A stretch of DNA of 64,000 nucleotides from Coriobacteriaceae bacterium (GTDB lineage Bacteria > Actinomycetota > Coriobacteriia > Coriobacteriales > Coriobacteriaceae), in NCBI GenBank assembly GCA_902364975.1, contig CABJFQ010000008.1, positions 1 to 64,000 of the forward strand, read 5' to 3'. The position numbers were made by a program, and so were the translations under genes. Of this stretch, positions 25,385 to 34,740 are shown in pieces; position 1 is the first letter of the stretch, and each line of letters starts with the position of its first letter. Below the pieces are notes generated by a model. That model was not told the DNA's origin. It saw nothing but the letters and a program-made list of their open reading frames with translations, and ran no database searches.

Positions 25385-26358
25385 TGACGATTCTTGCCGT
25401 CGCCGCCGGGTTCGCGGCCGACCTTGCCTTCGGCGACCCGCGCTGGCTTCCCCATCCCGTCGTCGCCATGGGGCGCGCGATCACGTGGGCCGAAGGCCGC
25501 CTGCGGCGCGCATTCCCGCAAACGTCCGCGGGCACGCGCGCCGCAGGGCTTGTGCTCGCCGTGGCGCTTCCGCTTGCGTGTGGGCTTTTGACCTGGGGAA
25601 TCCTGCATCTTTGCGGCATGGTTCACTCCGGCTTGCGCTTCGTGGCCGAGGCATGGGCGAGCTATCAGATTCTCGCGGCATGCGAGCTGCGCCGCCAGAG
25701 CCTGGCCGTTGCCCGCGCGTTCTCGAAGGGCGGCCTTGTCGCGGCGCGCGAAGCCGTCGGGCTCATCGTGGGACGCGACACGTCTGTTCTCGATGAGCAC
25801 GGCGTCGCGCGCGCCGCCGTGGAAACGGTGGCGGAGAACGCGAGCGACGGTGTCATCGCGCCGCTTTTCTACCTTATGATCGGGGGTGCGCCCTTGGGCA
25901 TGGCGTACAAGGCGGTGAACACGCTCGACAGCATGGTGGGCTACAAAAACGAGCGCTACATCGACTTCGGCTGCGCCTCGGCGCGCCTCGACGATGCGGT
26001 GAATCGGATCCCCTCGCGCTTATCGGCCCTGCTCATGATCGCCGTGTGCCCGATCGTCGGGCTCGACGCGCGCGGGGCGGCGCGCATCTGGCGCCGCGAC
26101 AGGCGTCGCCATGCGAGCCCGAACGCGGCGCAGACCGAGTCAGCGTGCGCGGGCGCGCTCGGGCTGCGCCTGGCAGGACCCGCGGTGTATTTCGGCAAGC
26201 TCGTTGAGAAACCGACGATAGGCGATGCGTCCCGCGAAATCGAGTGGGGCGACATCGTTCGGGCGACAAGGCTCATGCTCGCCGCGTCCGTATGCGCGCT
26301 CGTCGTCTTCGGCGCTGTGCGCGCGGCGGTCGTGCTCGCTGTGGGGGCGATGGCATGA
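25384..26358 (+). CDS. cbiB: Adenosylcobinamide-phosphate synthase (CbiB/CobD family)
   Basis: An integral membrane protein, 324 residues, that attaches aminopropanol phosphate to adenosylcobyric acid. The start FAADLAFGDPRWLPHPVVAMG is typical. VETVAENASDGVIAPLFYL and YKAVNTLDSMVGYKNERY are strongly conserved family blocks. ATG 25384 overlaps the previous stop; an adjacent GTG (25381) is possible. Confidence 0.95.
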   Translation: MTILAVAAGFAADLAFGDPRWLPHPVVAMGRAITWAEGRLRRAFPQTSAGTRAAGLVLAVALPLACGLLTWGILHLCGMVHSGLRFVAEAWASYQILAACELRRQSLAVARAFSKGGLVAAREAVGLIVGRDTSVLDEHGVARAAVETVAENASDGVIAPLFYLMIGGAPLGMAYKAVNTLDSMVGYKNERYIDFGCASARLDDAVNRIPSRLSALLMIAVCPIVGLDARGAARIWRRDRRRHASPNAAQTESACAGALGLRLAGPAVYFGKLVEKPTIGDASREIEWGDIVRATRLMLAASVCALVVFGAVRAAVVLAVGAMA

Positions 26359-27578
26359 GGAAAGACCACGCCGCGCCCCGGGCTGCCGGGGGAATCCTGC
26401 GCGCCCGTACGCATGGGGGCAGCGCGCAATCGCTCGGCATCGCTTGCGAAGGGGGCGCCTCCGACCTCATTGACTTCTCGGTGAACGTGAATCCGGCAGG
26501 CCCCTCGCCGCGCGCCGTCGCCGCAGCTTGCAAGGCGCTTTCTCGAATCGACGCCTACCCCGATAGGGAAAGCCTCGCCCTCGTTCGCGCCCTGGCGCGT
26601 GCCCAGGGCATTCCCGAAGACACTATCGTCTGCGGCGCGGGCGCGTCCGACATCATCTGGCGGCTCGCCGCGGCGGTGCGCCCGAAACGCATCGTCGTGT
26701 GCGCGCCGACGTTCTCTGAATATGCTGAGGCGGCATCGTACTACGGCGCATGCGTGCAGGAGTTCCCGCTCTCTGAAGCGGACGACTTCGACGTGCCCGC
26801 CTCCTTCGCCCGCGCGATCGAGGGGCCGGGAGACGTGGCGTACCTCTGCAATCCGAACAACCCGACGGGGCGCCTCGTCGACCCCAGCGTGATCGATGCC
26901 GCGGCTTGCCGCTGCGAGCAGGTGGGCGCGCTGCTCGTCGTGGACGAGTGCTTCCTCGGATTTGCGCCCGACGCCCGCGAAAGGAGCGTGGCCGCACGCG
27001 CCGCGTGTTCGCGCCATGTGGCCGTGCTCTCCGCGTTCACCAAGCTCTACGGAATGGCGGGGTTGCGGTTGGGATATCTGATCAGCGGAAACGCTCAACT
27101 CATCGAGGGGATTCGCCGGGCGGGGCAGGCGTGGCCCATCTCCTCGGTCGCCGAGGCCGCGGGCATCGCCGCCCTGGAAGACGTCGAATACGTCTCGCGC
27201 ACGCGCGATGTATTGGCGGGCGAGCGAGCGTGGCTTTCCCACGAGCTCTCCTCGCTCGGGCTTTCCGTCGTGCCGTCGGATGCGAACTTCCTTTTAGTCC
27301 GCACGCCGGCGAAAGACATCCCCGAGCGACTGTATAAACAGGGGGTTTTGGTCCGCACGTGCGACTCGTTTTCGGTGCTGTCCCGTTTCTGGTGCCGCGT
27401 CGCGGTGCGCACGCGCAAGGAGAATGCCCGGCTTGCGATGGCGTTCGGCTGTGCGCTTCGGGCGGAAGACGCATCGGGCGAAGGCGAACCCGACGAACGG
27501 GGCGGCGCTTCTTTCAGCGGCGCTATGGCGGGCGCGGATGGCCGAGGCTCGGCGAAGGAGGTCGATACCCGTGGGTAG
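26355..27578 (+). CDS. cobD: L-threonine-O-3-phosphate decarboxylase (CobD, PLP enzyme)
   Basis: A fold-type-I aminotransferase-like enzyme, 407 residues, that makes (R)-1-amino-2-propanol phosphate for the nucleotide loop. It shows THGGSAQSLGIACEGGASD, DFSVNVNPAGP, CNPNNPTG, DECFLGF and the PLP lysine in SAFTKLYGMAGLRLGY. Homology to histidinol-phosphate aminotransferase is strong, so the operon context decides the call. The C-terminal ~35 residues are a Gly/Ser/Asp-rich tail. ATGA overlap with cbiB. A threonine kinase (PduX or similar) is not in the window. Confidence 0.88.
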   Translation: MRKDHAAPRAAGGILRARTHGGSAQSLGIACEGGASDLIDFSVNVNPAGPSPRAVAAACKALSRIDAYPDRESLALVRALARAQGIPEDTIVCGAGASDIIWRLAAAVRPKRIVVCAPTFSEYAEAASYYGACVQEFPLSEADDFDVPASFARAIEGPGDVAYLCNPNNPTGRLVDPSVIDAAACRCEQVGALLVVDECFLGFAPDARERSVAARAACSRHVAVLSAFTKLYGMAGLRLGYLISGNAQLIEGIRRAGQAWPISSVAEAAGIAALEDVEYVSRTRDVLAGERAWLSHELSSLGLSVVPSDANFLLVRTPAKDIPERLYKQGVLVRTCDSFSVLSRFWCRVAVRTRKENARLAMAFGCALRAEDASGEGEPDERGGASFSGAMAGADGRGSAKEVDTRG

Positions 27579-29070
27579 GGCCAAGCCCATCATGATCCAG
27601 GGCACCATGTCGAACGCGGGGAAGAGCCTGCTTGCGGCTGGGCTGTGCCGCGTACTTTCGCAGGACGGCCTGCGCGTGACTCCCTTCAAGAGCCAGAACA
27701 TGGCACTCAACAGCGGTGTCACGGCCGACGGGCTCGAGATGGGGCGCGCCCAGATCATGCAGGCCGAGGCGTGCGGCATCGCGCCCGACGTGCGCATGAA
27801 CCCCATCCTGCTCAAGCCCGAAAGCGGCCACCGAAGCCAGCTCATCGTGGCCGGCAAGGCGCAGGGAGCCTTCGCTGCGAGGGACTACTTCGCGCGAAAG
27901 AAGGCGCTCATGCCGCAGATTTTGGAGGCGTTCGATTCGCTCGCGGAGGAAAACGACGTCATCGTCATCGAGGGCGCCGGCAGCCCCGCCGAAATCAACC
28001 TTGCCGAAAACGACATCGTCAACATGGGGCTCGCGCGCGCCGTGTCCTCCCCCGTGCTGCTTGCGGGCGACATCGACCCGGGCGGGGTATTTGCCCAGCT
28101 CTACGGCACGGTCGCGCTCCTTGCGCCCGAGGACCGCGCGCTTTTGCGGGGGCTTGTGGTGAACAAGTTCCGCGGCGATGTGGAAATCCTGCGCCCGGGT
28201 TTGGCCCCGCTCGAGATGATGTGCGGAGTTCCCGTCGTGGGTGTCGTGCCGTATCTTACGCTCGACCTGGACGACGAGGACTCGCTCGCGCCGCGCCTAT
28301 CTGCCCGCGAGGCGCGCGGCGTCATCGACGTCGCCGTCGTGCGCCTTCCGCATCTGTCGAACTTCACCGACTTCGACCCGCTTTCGCGCGTGCCCGGCAT
28401 GGGCGTGCGCTACGTTTCCTCGACGACCGATCTGGGCCGACCCGACCTGGTGGTGCTTCCCGGCTCGAAGACCACGCTCGACGACGCGCGCTGGCTTGCG
28501 GCTAGCGGCATCGGAGCCTGTGTACGCGCGCTTTCGGGCGCGGGCACACCGGTGCTCGGCATATGCGGAGGCTACCAGCTTTTGGGAGACGAGCTTTCCG
28601 ACCCGCACGGCAGGGAAGGCGCTGGCACCGCGCGCGGGCTCGGGCTCATCCCTGCAAGTACGGTGTTCAAGGAGGAAAAGCGCCTCGCCCAGTCGGAGCT
28701 GCGCATCACGGGCGCCCAAGGCGCGTTCTCGGTGTGGAACGGCATGACGGCGCGCGGGTACGAGATTCACGACGGCGAAACGACCGTCTCCTGCGCCCCT
28801 GCGGGCACGATTGGCGGCAAACCGGAAGGCGCGGCCTGCGGAAACGTGTTCGGAACCTATCTCCACGGCCTGTTCGACGAACCGGGGGTGGCGCTCGCTC
28901 TCGCGCGCTCGCTCGCGCGCATGCGCGGCCTGCCCGAGAGCGTCGTGGGTGCTGCGGGCGCAGCGTCCGCAGCCGATCACCGTGCGCGCGAGTTCGACCG
29001 CCTGGCCGACGTCGTGCGCGGGGCGCTTGACATGGAGTATGTCTACCGCATTATCGAGGAGGGTGTATGA
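27571..29070 (+). CDS. cbiP: Adenosylcobyric acid synthase
   Basis: CobQ/CbiP, 499 residues, amidates the b, d, e and g side chains. An N-terminal ATPase domain (IQGTMSNAGKSLLAAGLCRV, FKSQNMALNS) is followed by a GATase domain with the Cys in GICGGYQLLG and His in TYLHGLFD. GTG 27571 has GAAGGAGG 9 nt upstream and overlaps cobD; ATG 27592 is the alternative start. Confidence 0.95.
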   Translation: MGRAKPIMIQGTMSNAGKSLLAAGLCRVLSQDGLRVTPFKSQNMALNSGVTADGLEMGRAQIMQAEACGIAPDVRMNPILLKPESGHRSQLIVAGKAQGAFAARDYFARKKALMPQILEAFDSLAEENDVIVIEGAGSPAEINLAENDIVNMGLARAVSSPVLLAGDIDPGGVFAQLYGTVALLAPEDRALLRGLVVNKFRGDVEILRPGLAPLEMMCGVPVVGVVPYLTLDLDDEDSLAPRLSAREARGVIDVAVVRLPHLSNFTDFDPLSRVPGMGVRYVSSTTDLGRPDLVVLPGSKTTLDDARWLAASGIGACVRALSGAGTPVLGICGGYQLLGDELSDPHGREGAGTARGLGLIPASTVFKEEKRLAQSELRITGAQGAFSVWNGMTARGYEIHDGETTVSCAPAGTIGGKPEGAACGNVFGTYLHGLFDEPGVALALARSLARMRGLPESVVGAAGAASAADHRAREFDRLADVVRGALDMEYVYRIIEEGV

Positions 29071-29582
29071 TCCACGTGTATCATGGCGACGGCAAAGGCA
29101 AGACTACGGCGGCGATGGGCCTCGCCCTTCGTATGCTCGCCGCAGGCCGCCGCGTCGTCGTCGTGCAGTTCCTGAAAGACGGCGAAAGCGGGGAGGCGCG
29201 CCTGCTCGCCGAGCATTTCGGCGTGCCCTTGTTCGCGGGGAAGGTGTCGGGCAAGTTTACCTGGTCGATGACGTCGGAAGAACTTGCCGCGACGTGCGAG
29301 CTGCACGATGGGAACCTCGCATCCGCGCTCGCCGAGCTCGAGGGCGATCAGGAGGGGCTGCTCGTGCTCGACGAGGCGCTCGACGCGCTTTCGAAGGGGC
29401 TTGTCGACGAGGCGCTCGTGAACCGCGCGCTCGATTTGTCCGCGCGCGGCGTCGAAGTGGCGCTCACCGGGCGCGCGCCTTCCCGCAAGATCGTGGAGAA
29501 GGCCGACTACATAACCGAGATGCGGTGCAAGAAACATCCCTACGAGCAGGGGATATGTGCAAGGGAAGGAGTGGAGTACTAG
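29067..29582 (+). CDS. cobA: Cob(I)yrinic acid a,c-diamide adenosyltransferase
   Basis: CobA/BtuR/CobO-type adenosyltransferase, 171 residues. It transfers the adenosyl group from ATP to Co(I) corrinoids. The start IHVYHGDGKGKTTAAMG holds the P-loop. VVVVQFLKDGESGE, LLVLDEALDAL and VALTGRAPSRKIVEKADYITEM are family blocks. The ATG overlaps the cbiP stop (ATGA). Confidence 0.94.
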   Translation: MIHVYHGDGKGKTTAAMGLALRMLAAGRRVVVVQFLKDGESGEARLLAEHFGVPLFAGKVSGKFTWSMTSEELAATCELHDGNLASALAELEGDQEGLLVLDEALDALSKGLVDEALVNRALDLSARGVEVALTGRAPSRKIVEKADYITEMRCKKHPYEQGICAREGVEY

Positions 29583-30224
29583 ATGGATTCCAAGGAGATG
29601 GCGCCCGGCGACATCGAGCGGCGCAGCTTCGAGATCATCACCGAAGAGCTCGGCGGCCGCACGTTCCCGCCGCTCGAAGAGCCCGTCGTGAAGCGCGTCA
29701 TCCACACCACTGCCGACTTCTCGTACGCCGATTCCCTCGTGTTCACCCATGACGCCGCGCACTGTGCGCTCGACGCACTGCGTGCAGGGGCCACGGTGCT
29801 CACCGACACGAACATGGCGCTCGCAGGCATAAGCAAGCCCGCGCTCGCGAAGCTCGGCTGCAAGGCCGTGTGCTACATGGCCGACCCTGATGTCGCCGCG
29901 GCTGCGCGCGCCGCGGGCACGACTCGCGCCGTTGCGAGCATGGACAAAGCTTGCGGAATCGAGGGTCCGCTCATCGTGGCCGTCGGCAACGCTCCCACAG
30001 CACTTCTGCGCCTCGCCGAGCTCATGGACGTGGGGAAGATCGCGCCCGCGCTCGTCGTTGGGGTGCCGGTCGGGTTTGTGAACGTGGTCGAGGCGAAAGA
30101 GGAGCTACTCGCGCGACGCGTGCCGGCCATCGTCGCGAGGGGTCGCAAGGGCGGCTCGACAGTGGCGGCTGCCATTATGAACGCGCTGCTCTACCAGATC
30201 ACGCGCACAGGCGGCCCAAAGTGA
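29583..30224 (+). CDS. cbiC: Cobalt-precorrin-8 methylmutase
   Basis: CbiC/CobH, 213 residues, moves the C11 methyl to C12 to give cobyrinate. The catalytic His is in RVIHTTADFSYAD; DTNMALAGI, VGNAPTALLRLAEL and VGVPVGFVNVVEAKE are conserved blocks. The ATG directly follows the cobA stop. Its position late in the operon, away from the other macrocycle genes, is a gene-order variant. Confidence 0.95.
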   Translation: MDSKEMAPGDIERRSFEIITEELGGRTFPPLEEPVVKRVIHTTADFSYADSLVFTHDAAHCALDALRAGATVLTDTNMALAGISKPALAKLGCKAVCYMADPDVAAAARAAGTTRAVASMDKACGIEGPLIVAVGNAPTALLRLAELMDVGKIAPALVVGVPVGFVNVVEAKEELLARRVPAIVARGRKGGSTVAAAIMNALLYQITRTGGPK

Positions 30225-30994
30225 CGGCTCCCGCATCCGCGCCGGCGCTGCGCATCTTCGCCGGCACCACCGAGGGCCGCCTTCTGTGCGAATGGGCGAG
30301 CGGGGCGGGCATCCCCGCCCGTGCCTACGCGGCAACAGAGTACGGAGGCGAACTTTTGGGCGAGCTTCCGGGCATCGAGGTGCATGCGGGCAGGCTCGAC
30401 GAGGCCGACATGGAGCGCGAGCTTTCCGGCGCGCGCATCGTCGTCGACGCCACGCACCCCTTCGCTACGCTCGCAAGCGGTAACATCCGGGCCGCTTCGC
30501 TCGCCGTGGGTGCACGATGCCTGCGCCTTGCGCGCCCGGTCGAGGCGCTGCCCAAAGGCGTCGTGCCGGTCGCGTCGATCGCCTGCGCGGCGCGCTTTCT
30601 CTCCGAGAACCCGGGTCGCGCGCTTCTCACGACGGGGAGCAAGGAGCTTGCTCCCTACACGAGCGTCGCCGATTTCGCGGAGCGCTTCTTCGTGCGTGTG
30701 CTCCCGCTGCCCGGTGCTATAACGAAGTGCATCGACGCGGGGTTTTCGCCGTCGCACGTCATCGGCATGCAGGGGCCCTTCACCCGCGAGCTCAACGAGG
30801 CGATGCTTCGGCAGGTGGGCGCCCAGTGGCTTGTGACCAAGGACTCGGGAACCGTAGGCGGCACGGCTGAGAAGCTCGCCGCAGCGCGCGCCGTGGGTGC
30901 GCGCTGCATTGTGGTCACCCGTCCCGCCGAGGGAGGCGGGGCCCTTTCGCTTCGGGAAGTGGAAGACGCGCTCTTACGGGAGTTCGCGCGCTAG
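30221..30994 (+). CDS. cbiJ: Cobalt-precorrin-6A reductase
   Basis: CbiJ/CobK, 257 residues, NAD(P)H-dependent reduction of the macrocycle. It has LRIFAGTTEGRLLCEWA near the N-terminus, VDATHPFATLAS in the middle and MQGPFTRELNEAM plus VTKDSGTVGGTAEKL later, all typical. GTG 30221 overlaps the cbiC stop. Last gene of the operon; I see no clear terminator after it. Confidence 0.93.
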   Translation: MTAPASAPALRIFAGTTEGRLLCEWASGAGIPARAYAATEYGGELLGELPGIEVHAGRLDEADMERELSGARIVVDATHPFATLASGNIRAASLAVGARCLRLARPVEALPKGVVPVASIACAARFLSENPGRALLTTGSKELAPYTSVADFAERFFVRVLPLPGAITKCIDAGFSPSHVIGMQGPFTRELNEAMLRQVGAQWLVTKDSGTVGGTAEKLAAARAVGARCIVVTRPAEGGGALSLREVEDALLREFAR

Positions 30995-31202
30995 GCGCTT
31001 GCCGCGCCTGCGCGCCCTCCCGCCCGCGTGGGGGTGTTCCTGTAGTTCTGACAAGAGGGATTCGCCCTTTCGATAGGCGTTTTTGGCAATGCTGACGCAG
31101 GCCCTGCCGGGCCCAGGCCGACTTCGGCGAGGCCGATCTCTACGTTTCCGGCGTCCGCACCCCCAAACGGTCCCTAATTCGCCGCAACTTGTTGGTGGTG
31201 GC
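30995..31202. other. Right edge of the cobalamin island, no gene recognised
   Basis: 208 GC-rich bases between the convergent cbiJ and the MacB-like permease gene. Short self-complementary pieces occur (CAGGCCCTGCCGGGCC around 31102), but there is no T-run terminator and no transposase signature I can name. An open frame crossing it on the minus strand has no RBS and unusual composition. Confidence 0.4.
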
Positions 31203-32417
31203 TTACTGGTAGCGTAGGCACTCCACCGGGTTGAGCTTTGCCGCGCGGCGAGCGGGGTAGAAGCCAAAGATTACGCCGATGCCGACGGAGACGCCGAAGG
31301 CCAGCAGCACCGTGGCGATTGAAAAGCTCGGTGTGATCTGCCCACTGGCACCGAGCTCGTTGAGAACCCCTGATCCTGCGGCAAACACCGCGAGGCCCCA
31401 GGCCAGCAGATAGCCAATCAGGACACCCAGCAGGCCACCGGTGACGCACAGCGCCGAGGACTCGGCCAAAAACTGCGCGGTGATATCGCGACGACTGGCG
31501 CCCAGGGCACGGCGAATACCGATCTCGCGGATGCGCTCAGTCACGTTGGTGAGCATCATATTCATAATGCCGATTCCGCCGACAAGCAGTGAGATACTGG
31601 CGACAGCGCCCATGATGAGCGAGAAGGCGCCCATAAACGAGTTGAGTGCATCGATGGCGCTTTTCATGGAGGTCGCCGATACGCTGTCGTACTCATCATC
31701 CTCCGAGATGCCCTTCATCGCGCGCACCTTAGACTCGATGGTCTTGCAGAGCTCGTCCATGTCTGTGCCCTCGGCGGCAAGTGCCGTCACGCTGGGGAAT
31801 GAAGGATTCTCGTCGCCAAACAGGCCGGAGATGGTTTCGCGTGGCATATACAGCGTGAGCGAGCCCATGGAGTCGCTGCCGCCATCAATCACGCCTACAA
31901 TCTGCACCTCGCCGTTGGACACCTTGATGGTTTTCCCCAGCGCATCCTGTTCGTTGCCGTAAAGCTGATCGGCGCCGCCGCGGCTGAGGAGCGCCACGCG
32001 CGAGCCTGATTGAGACTCTGCCTGTGAATAGACACGTCCCGCAACGATCTTGCTGGCGCCCACGGCATCGAGCATGTCGCTATCGACGCCGTGTGCCATG
32101 ACGGTATAGCTTTTATCCCCGACCTTGTACTCGGAATAGGCGCTATCGACGATGCCGATCTGCTCAATCTGCGGCACCAGTTTGCGAAGCTTTTCCACAT
32201 CCGAATCGGTGAGTTCTTGGGACGAATAGATCTCTACCATGCGGGCTGCATTGAGGCCCAGGCTGTTGACCAGGCTGTTTTGGATGCCGCCGATGAGCGA
32301 AGTCATGGCGATGACCGAGGCGATGCCAATGACGATGCCAAGGATGGTGAGCAGGCTGCGTCCCTTGTTGGCCTCGAGCGAGTGAAGGGCTTCTTGGACA
32401 AGATCGCGGGTGCTCAT
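31203..32417 (-). CDS. MacB-like ABC transporter permease
   Basis: A FtsX/MacB-type permease of 404 residues. One N-terminal membrane helix (SLLTILGIVIGIASVIAMTS) precedes a large extracytoplasmic domain (~55-265), followed by three C-terminal helices. The conserved ERIREIGIRRALGASRRDI loop and PARRAAKLNPVECLRYQ end are family marks. It forms an export unit with the ATPase and membrane-fusion adaptor upstream in the same transcript (overlap of 4 bp). Members export peptides or antibiotics; the cargo here is unknown. Confidence 0.92.
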   Translation of the reverse strand: MSTRDLVQEALHSLEANKGRSLLTILGIVIGIASVIAMTSLIGGIQNSLVNSLGLNAARMVEIYSSQELTDSDVEKLRKLVPQIEQIGIVDSAYSEYKVGDKSYTVMAHGVDSDMLDAVGASKIVAGRVYSQAESQSGSRVALLSRGGADQLYGNEQDALGKTIKVSNGEVQIVGVIDGGSDSMGSLTLYMPRETISGLFGDENPSFPSVTALAAEGTDMDELCKTIESKVRAMKGISEDDEYDSVSATSMKSAIDALNSFMGAFSLIMGAVASISLLVGGIGIMNMMLTNVTERIREIGIRRALGASRRDITAQFLAESSALCVTGGLLGVLIGYLLAWGLAVFAAGSGVLNELGASGQITPSFSIATVLLAFGVSVGIGVIFGFYPARRAAKLNPVECLRYQ

Positions 32418-33187
32418 GCCTTCGCTCCTTTCGGCTGATTGGTGGTTGCAGAAATCGCGGGCAGGTTGTTGACGGCCCCGCGTAACGTATTCGGTGTATG
32501 CGCGACATATGCGCCGTCATGGATTCGCCCGTCACGGATGGTTACGGCTCGATCGGCCTCGGCGGCGATGCCGGGGTCATGCGTGATGAGTACGATGGTC
32601 TTGCCGCGTTTCTGGAGCTTGTGGAAGGTTTCCATGACGAGCGCCCCGGTTGTCGAGTCTAGATTTCCCGTTGGCTCGTCGGCCAAAATGATGGGCGGGT
32701 CGTTGACGAGGGCGCGCGCGATGGCGACGCGCTGCATCTGTCCGCCCGAGAGTTCCGATATGCGGTGGTCCCAATGGTCGACCGGCAGTGTGACGGCTTG
32801 CAGCGCGTGCACGGCGCGCATCTCGCGCTGGCTACGCGGCACATTGGTGTAGGACAGCGGCAGCATGACGTTTTCGATCACCGTCAGACGCGGCAGCAAG
32901 TTAAAACTCTGAAAGACAAAGCCGATGCTCAGCGCGCGCACCTCGGTGAGCTCATCATCGTCGAGCTCGGCGACGTTGAGCCCTTGCAGGAAATAATCAC
33001 CCGCCGTCGGCTTGTCCAGGCAGCCCAGGATGTTCATGAGCGTCGACTTGCCCGAGCCCGAGGGGCCGGTGATGGCGACGAACTCACCGGGGTTCACCGC
33101 CAGGCTCACGTTGTGCAGGATGTGGGCGCAACCGGCCTCGCTCTCAAAGATGCGGTGCACGTTGCGGATGTCGATGACGGGACGCAT
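32414..33187 (-). CDS. MacB/LolD-like ABC transporter ATPase
   Basis: A 257-residue ATPase. Walker A GPSGSGKSTLMNILG is near 40-54, the Q-loop in VFQSFNLLPRLTVIENV, the signature LSGGQMQRVAIARAL and Walker B IILADEPTGNLDS. It pairs with the FtsX-type permease; the adaptor stop and this start share one base. The C-terminal ~40 residues after the H-loop are an unassigned tail. Confidence 0.94.
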   Translation of the reverse strand: MRPVIDIRNVHRIFESEAGCAHILHNVSLAVNPGEFVAITGPSGSGKSTLMNILGCLDKPTAGDYFLQGLNVAELDDDELTEVRALSIGFVFQSFNLLPRLTVIENVMLPLSYTNVPRSQREMRAVHALQAVTLPVDHWDHRISELSGGQMQRVAIARALVNDPPIILADEPTGNLDSTTGALVMETFHKLQKRGKTIVLITHDPGIAAEADRAVTIRDGRIHDGAYVAHTPNTLRGAVNNLPAISATTNQPKGAKA

Positions 33188-34608
33188 TACTTGCCCTCGT
33201 CGGCAGACATATTGTCGCCGCCGTCTGCCGTCATGCCTGTGCCGGTATCCGTCACGATGGTGTCGCCGTCGCGTAACTTGGTAACCGGGACGTCTGGGTT
33301 GATCTCGTTGCCCTGGTCGTCGCGCTTGACCTGCGTCTTACCGACTACAGCCTCGTTGTCGTTTTGCGTCACGACGGTCACCTTCACGCGGCGCGTCTTC
33401 TTGCCTTCCGAATCGGTGGCCAGATTGACGTAATAGTGCTCGCCATCTTCGGTCATCAGCGCCATGGTCGGCACCATAACCACGTCGTCGAGCTTCTCGG
33501 TCACTACCGAGACCTCGGCAGTCATACCCGGCTTAAGGCGACTGTCGGGTGCTTCGATGAGGATGTCGACGTTAAAGGTCACGCTGCCGCCGCTACCGGA
33601 GCCGGAGTCAGAGTTTGCCACCGAGGCGATAGCCGTGACGGTGCCCTGGCTCACGATATCGGGAAACGCGGGATAGGTCACGTTGGCGCTTTGGCCCACG
33701 GCAATTTTGGCGATATCCTTTTCGCCCACCTGAACCGTCACCTTCATCTTGGACAGGTCGGCGATCTGCATGCACTGCTTGCCGCCGCTCGTATCGCTTT
33801 CGCCCATGATCATTCCGCCTGTTACCGTGGCGCCGACCTTGGCGTTGAGCTCCACGATGCTGCCCGAGCTCGGGGCCGTGACCGTACGGCTGGCGGCCTT
33901 GGCGTTCGCCTGATCGAGGTTTGCCTGGGCCGATGCGAGGCTGCGCTGCGCGGCCGATACAGCGTTCGTGTCCGCTGATGCGGCGGAGATGCCAGCCGCT
34001 GCGGAAGCTCCATCGACGTCCGTCGTTGGGGTGGCCTGCGCGGCAGCTGCGGCTTTCTGCGCGTTGGCGAGGTCTTCCTGAGCGGCTGCTACTGCACGCT
34101 GCGCCTCGGCAACGTTGCGATCGAGCTCGTCGTTTTTAATGGTCATGAGCACGTCGCCCTCGTTGACGGATTGGCCTGCCTGCACGTTGATCGAATCGAC
34201 CGTGCCGTCGACAGAAGGGGAGACCACTGAGGACGAAATGGGTTTGAGCTGGCCTTTCGCCTCGACCGTTGTGGTAAACGTGCCCTCGGTCACCATGTCG
34301 GTCACAGGCCCGCTAGCGCCCTGCGGCTGCGCATTGATAACTAGGGTTGCGACAATGGCAATGAGCGCGATGGCACCTACGACGCCGGCGGCAATACCGC
34401 GTCGAATCAGCTTTTTGCGTCGACGTTCGGCACGTTTTGCCTTGAGCTTGGCATACGCCTCTTCATCGGAAATCTCGGCCGTATCGTTCGTGCGTTCGCT
34501 CTGCTTGTCGGCATGTACGTTTTTAATCAGAGGAATCGTTTCGGTGGCACCTTCGGGCGTGTACTCGGCATCATCCGGGCCTGGGGTGATGGTGGGGACA
34601 TTCGGCAT
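33187..34608 (-). CDS. Membrane-fusion (MacA/HlyD-like) adaptor of the export system
   Basis: A 473-residue protein: an acidic cytoplasmic N-terminus, one membrane helix (RGIAAGVVGAIALIAIVATLV, ~70-90), then lipoyl/barrel-sandwich halves (LKPISSSVVSPSVDGTVDSI; APSSGSIVELNAKVGATV) around an Ala/Gln-rich coiled coil (~165-235), and beta-barrel domains. The C-terminus is Asp/Gly-rich (DGGDNMSADEGK). In Gram-positive hosts such adaptors accompany MacB-like pumps. First gene of the three-gene export operon. Confidence 0.88.
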   Translation of the reverse strand: MPNVPTITPGPDDAEYTPEGATETIPLIKNVHADKQSERTNDTAEISDEEAYAKLKAKRAERRRKKLIRRGIAAGVVGAIALIAIVATLVINAQPQGASGPVTDMVTEGTFTTTVEAKGQLKPISSSVVSPSVDGTVDSINVQAGQSVNEGDVLMTIKNDELDRNVAEAQRAVAAAQEDLANAQKAAAAAQATPTTDVDGASAAAGISAASADTNAVSAAQRSLASAQANLDQANAKAASRTVTAPSSGSIVELNAKVGATVTGGMIMGESDTSGGKQCMQIADLSKMKVTVQVGEKDIAKIAVGQSANVTYPAFPDIVSQGTVTAIASVANSDSGSGSGGSVTFNVDILIEAPDSRLKPGMTAEVSVVTEKLDDVVMVPTMALMTEDGEHYYVNLATDSEGKKTRRVKVTVVTQNDNEAVVGKTQVKRDDQGNEINPDVPVTKLRDGDTIVTDTGTGMTADGGDNMSADEGK

Positions 34609-34638
34609 AGCGTCTCCTTTATAGAAAGTTCCTCAATA

Positions 34639-34672
34639 AGTATATGCGTCCGTCGCGTAAGGCGGGCGCATA
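34639..34672. other. Hairpin between the L,D-transpeptidase and adaptor genes
   Basis: ATATGCG and CGCATAT flank CCG/CGG with one wobble position around a short loop. Without a clear T-run this is a weak terminator or processing hairpin downstream of the transpeptidase gene (minus strand). Confidence 0.4.
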
Positions 34673-34740
34673 TGGCGGATTCTTTCGGAACTGTTAGATT
34701 GGTCGCAGCGGCTCCACGTTGTGGGAATGCGCGCTTTGCA

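Noticed and set aside
26355..27578. Histidinol-phosphate aminotransferase (hisC)
   Set aside because: The fold is shared, but the position between cbiB and cbiP in a complete corrin operon favours the CobD decarboxylase.
8566..30994. Prophage or integrative conjugative element carrying the cobalamin genes
   Set aside because: No structural, replication, conjugation or recombinase genes; only a short IS3 transposase scrap is present.
30974..31267. Open frame on the minus strand across the right edge of the cobalamin island
   Set aside because: It overlaps the end of the MacB-like permease gene in another frame, lacks an RBS and shows no family motif.
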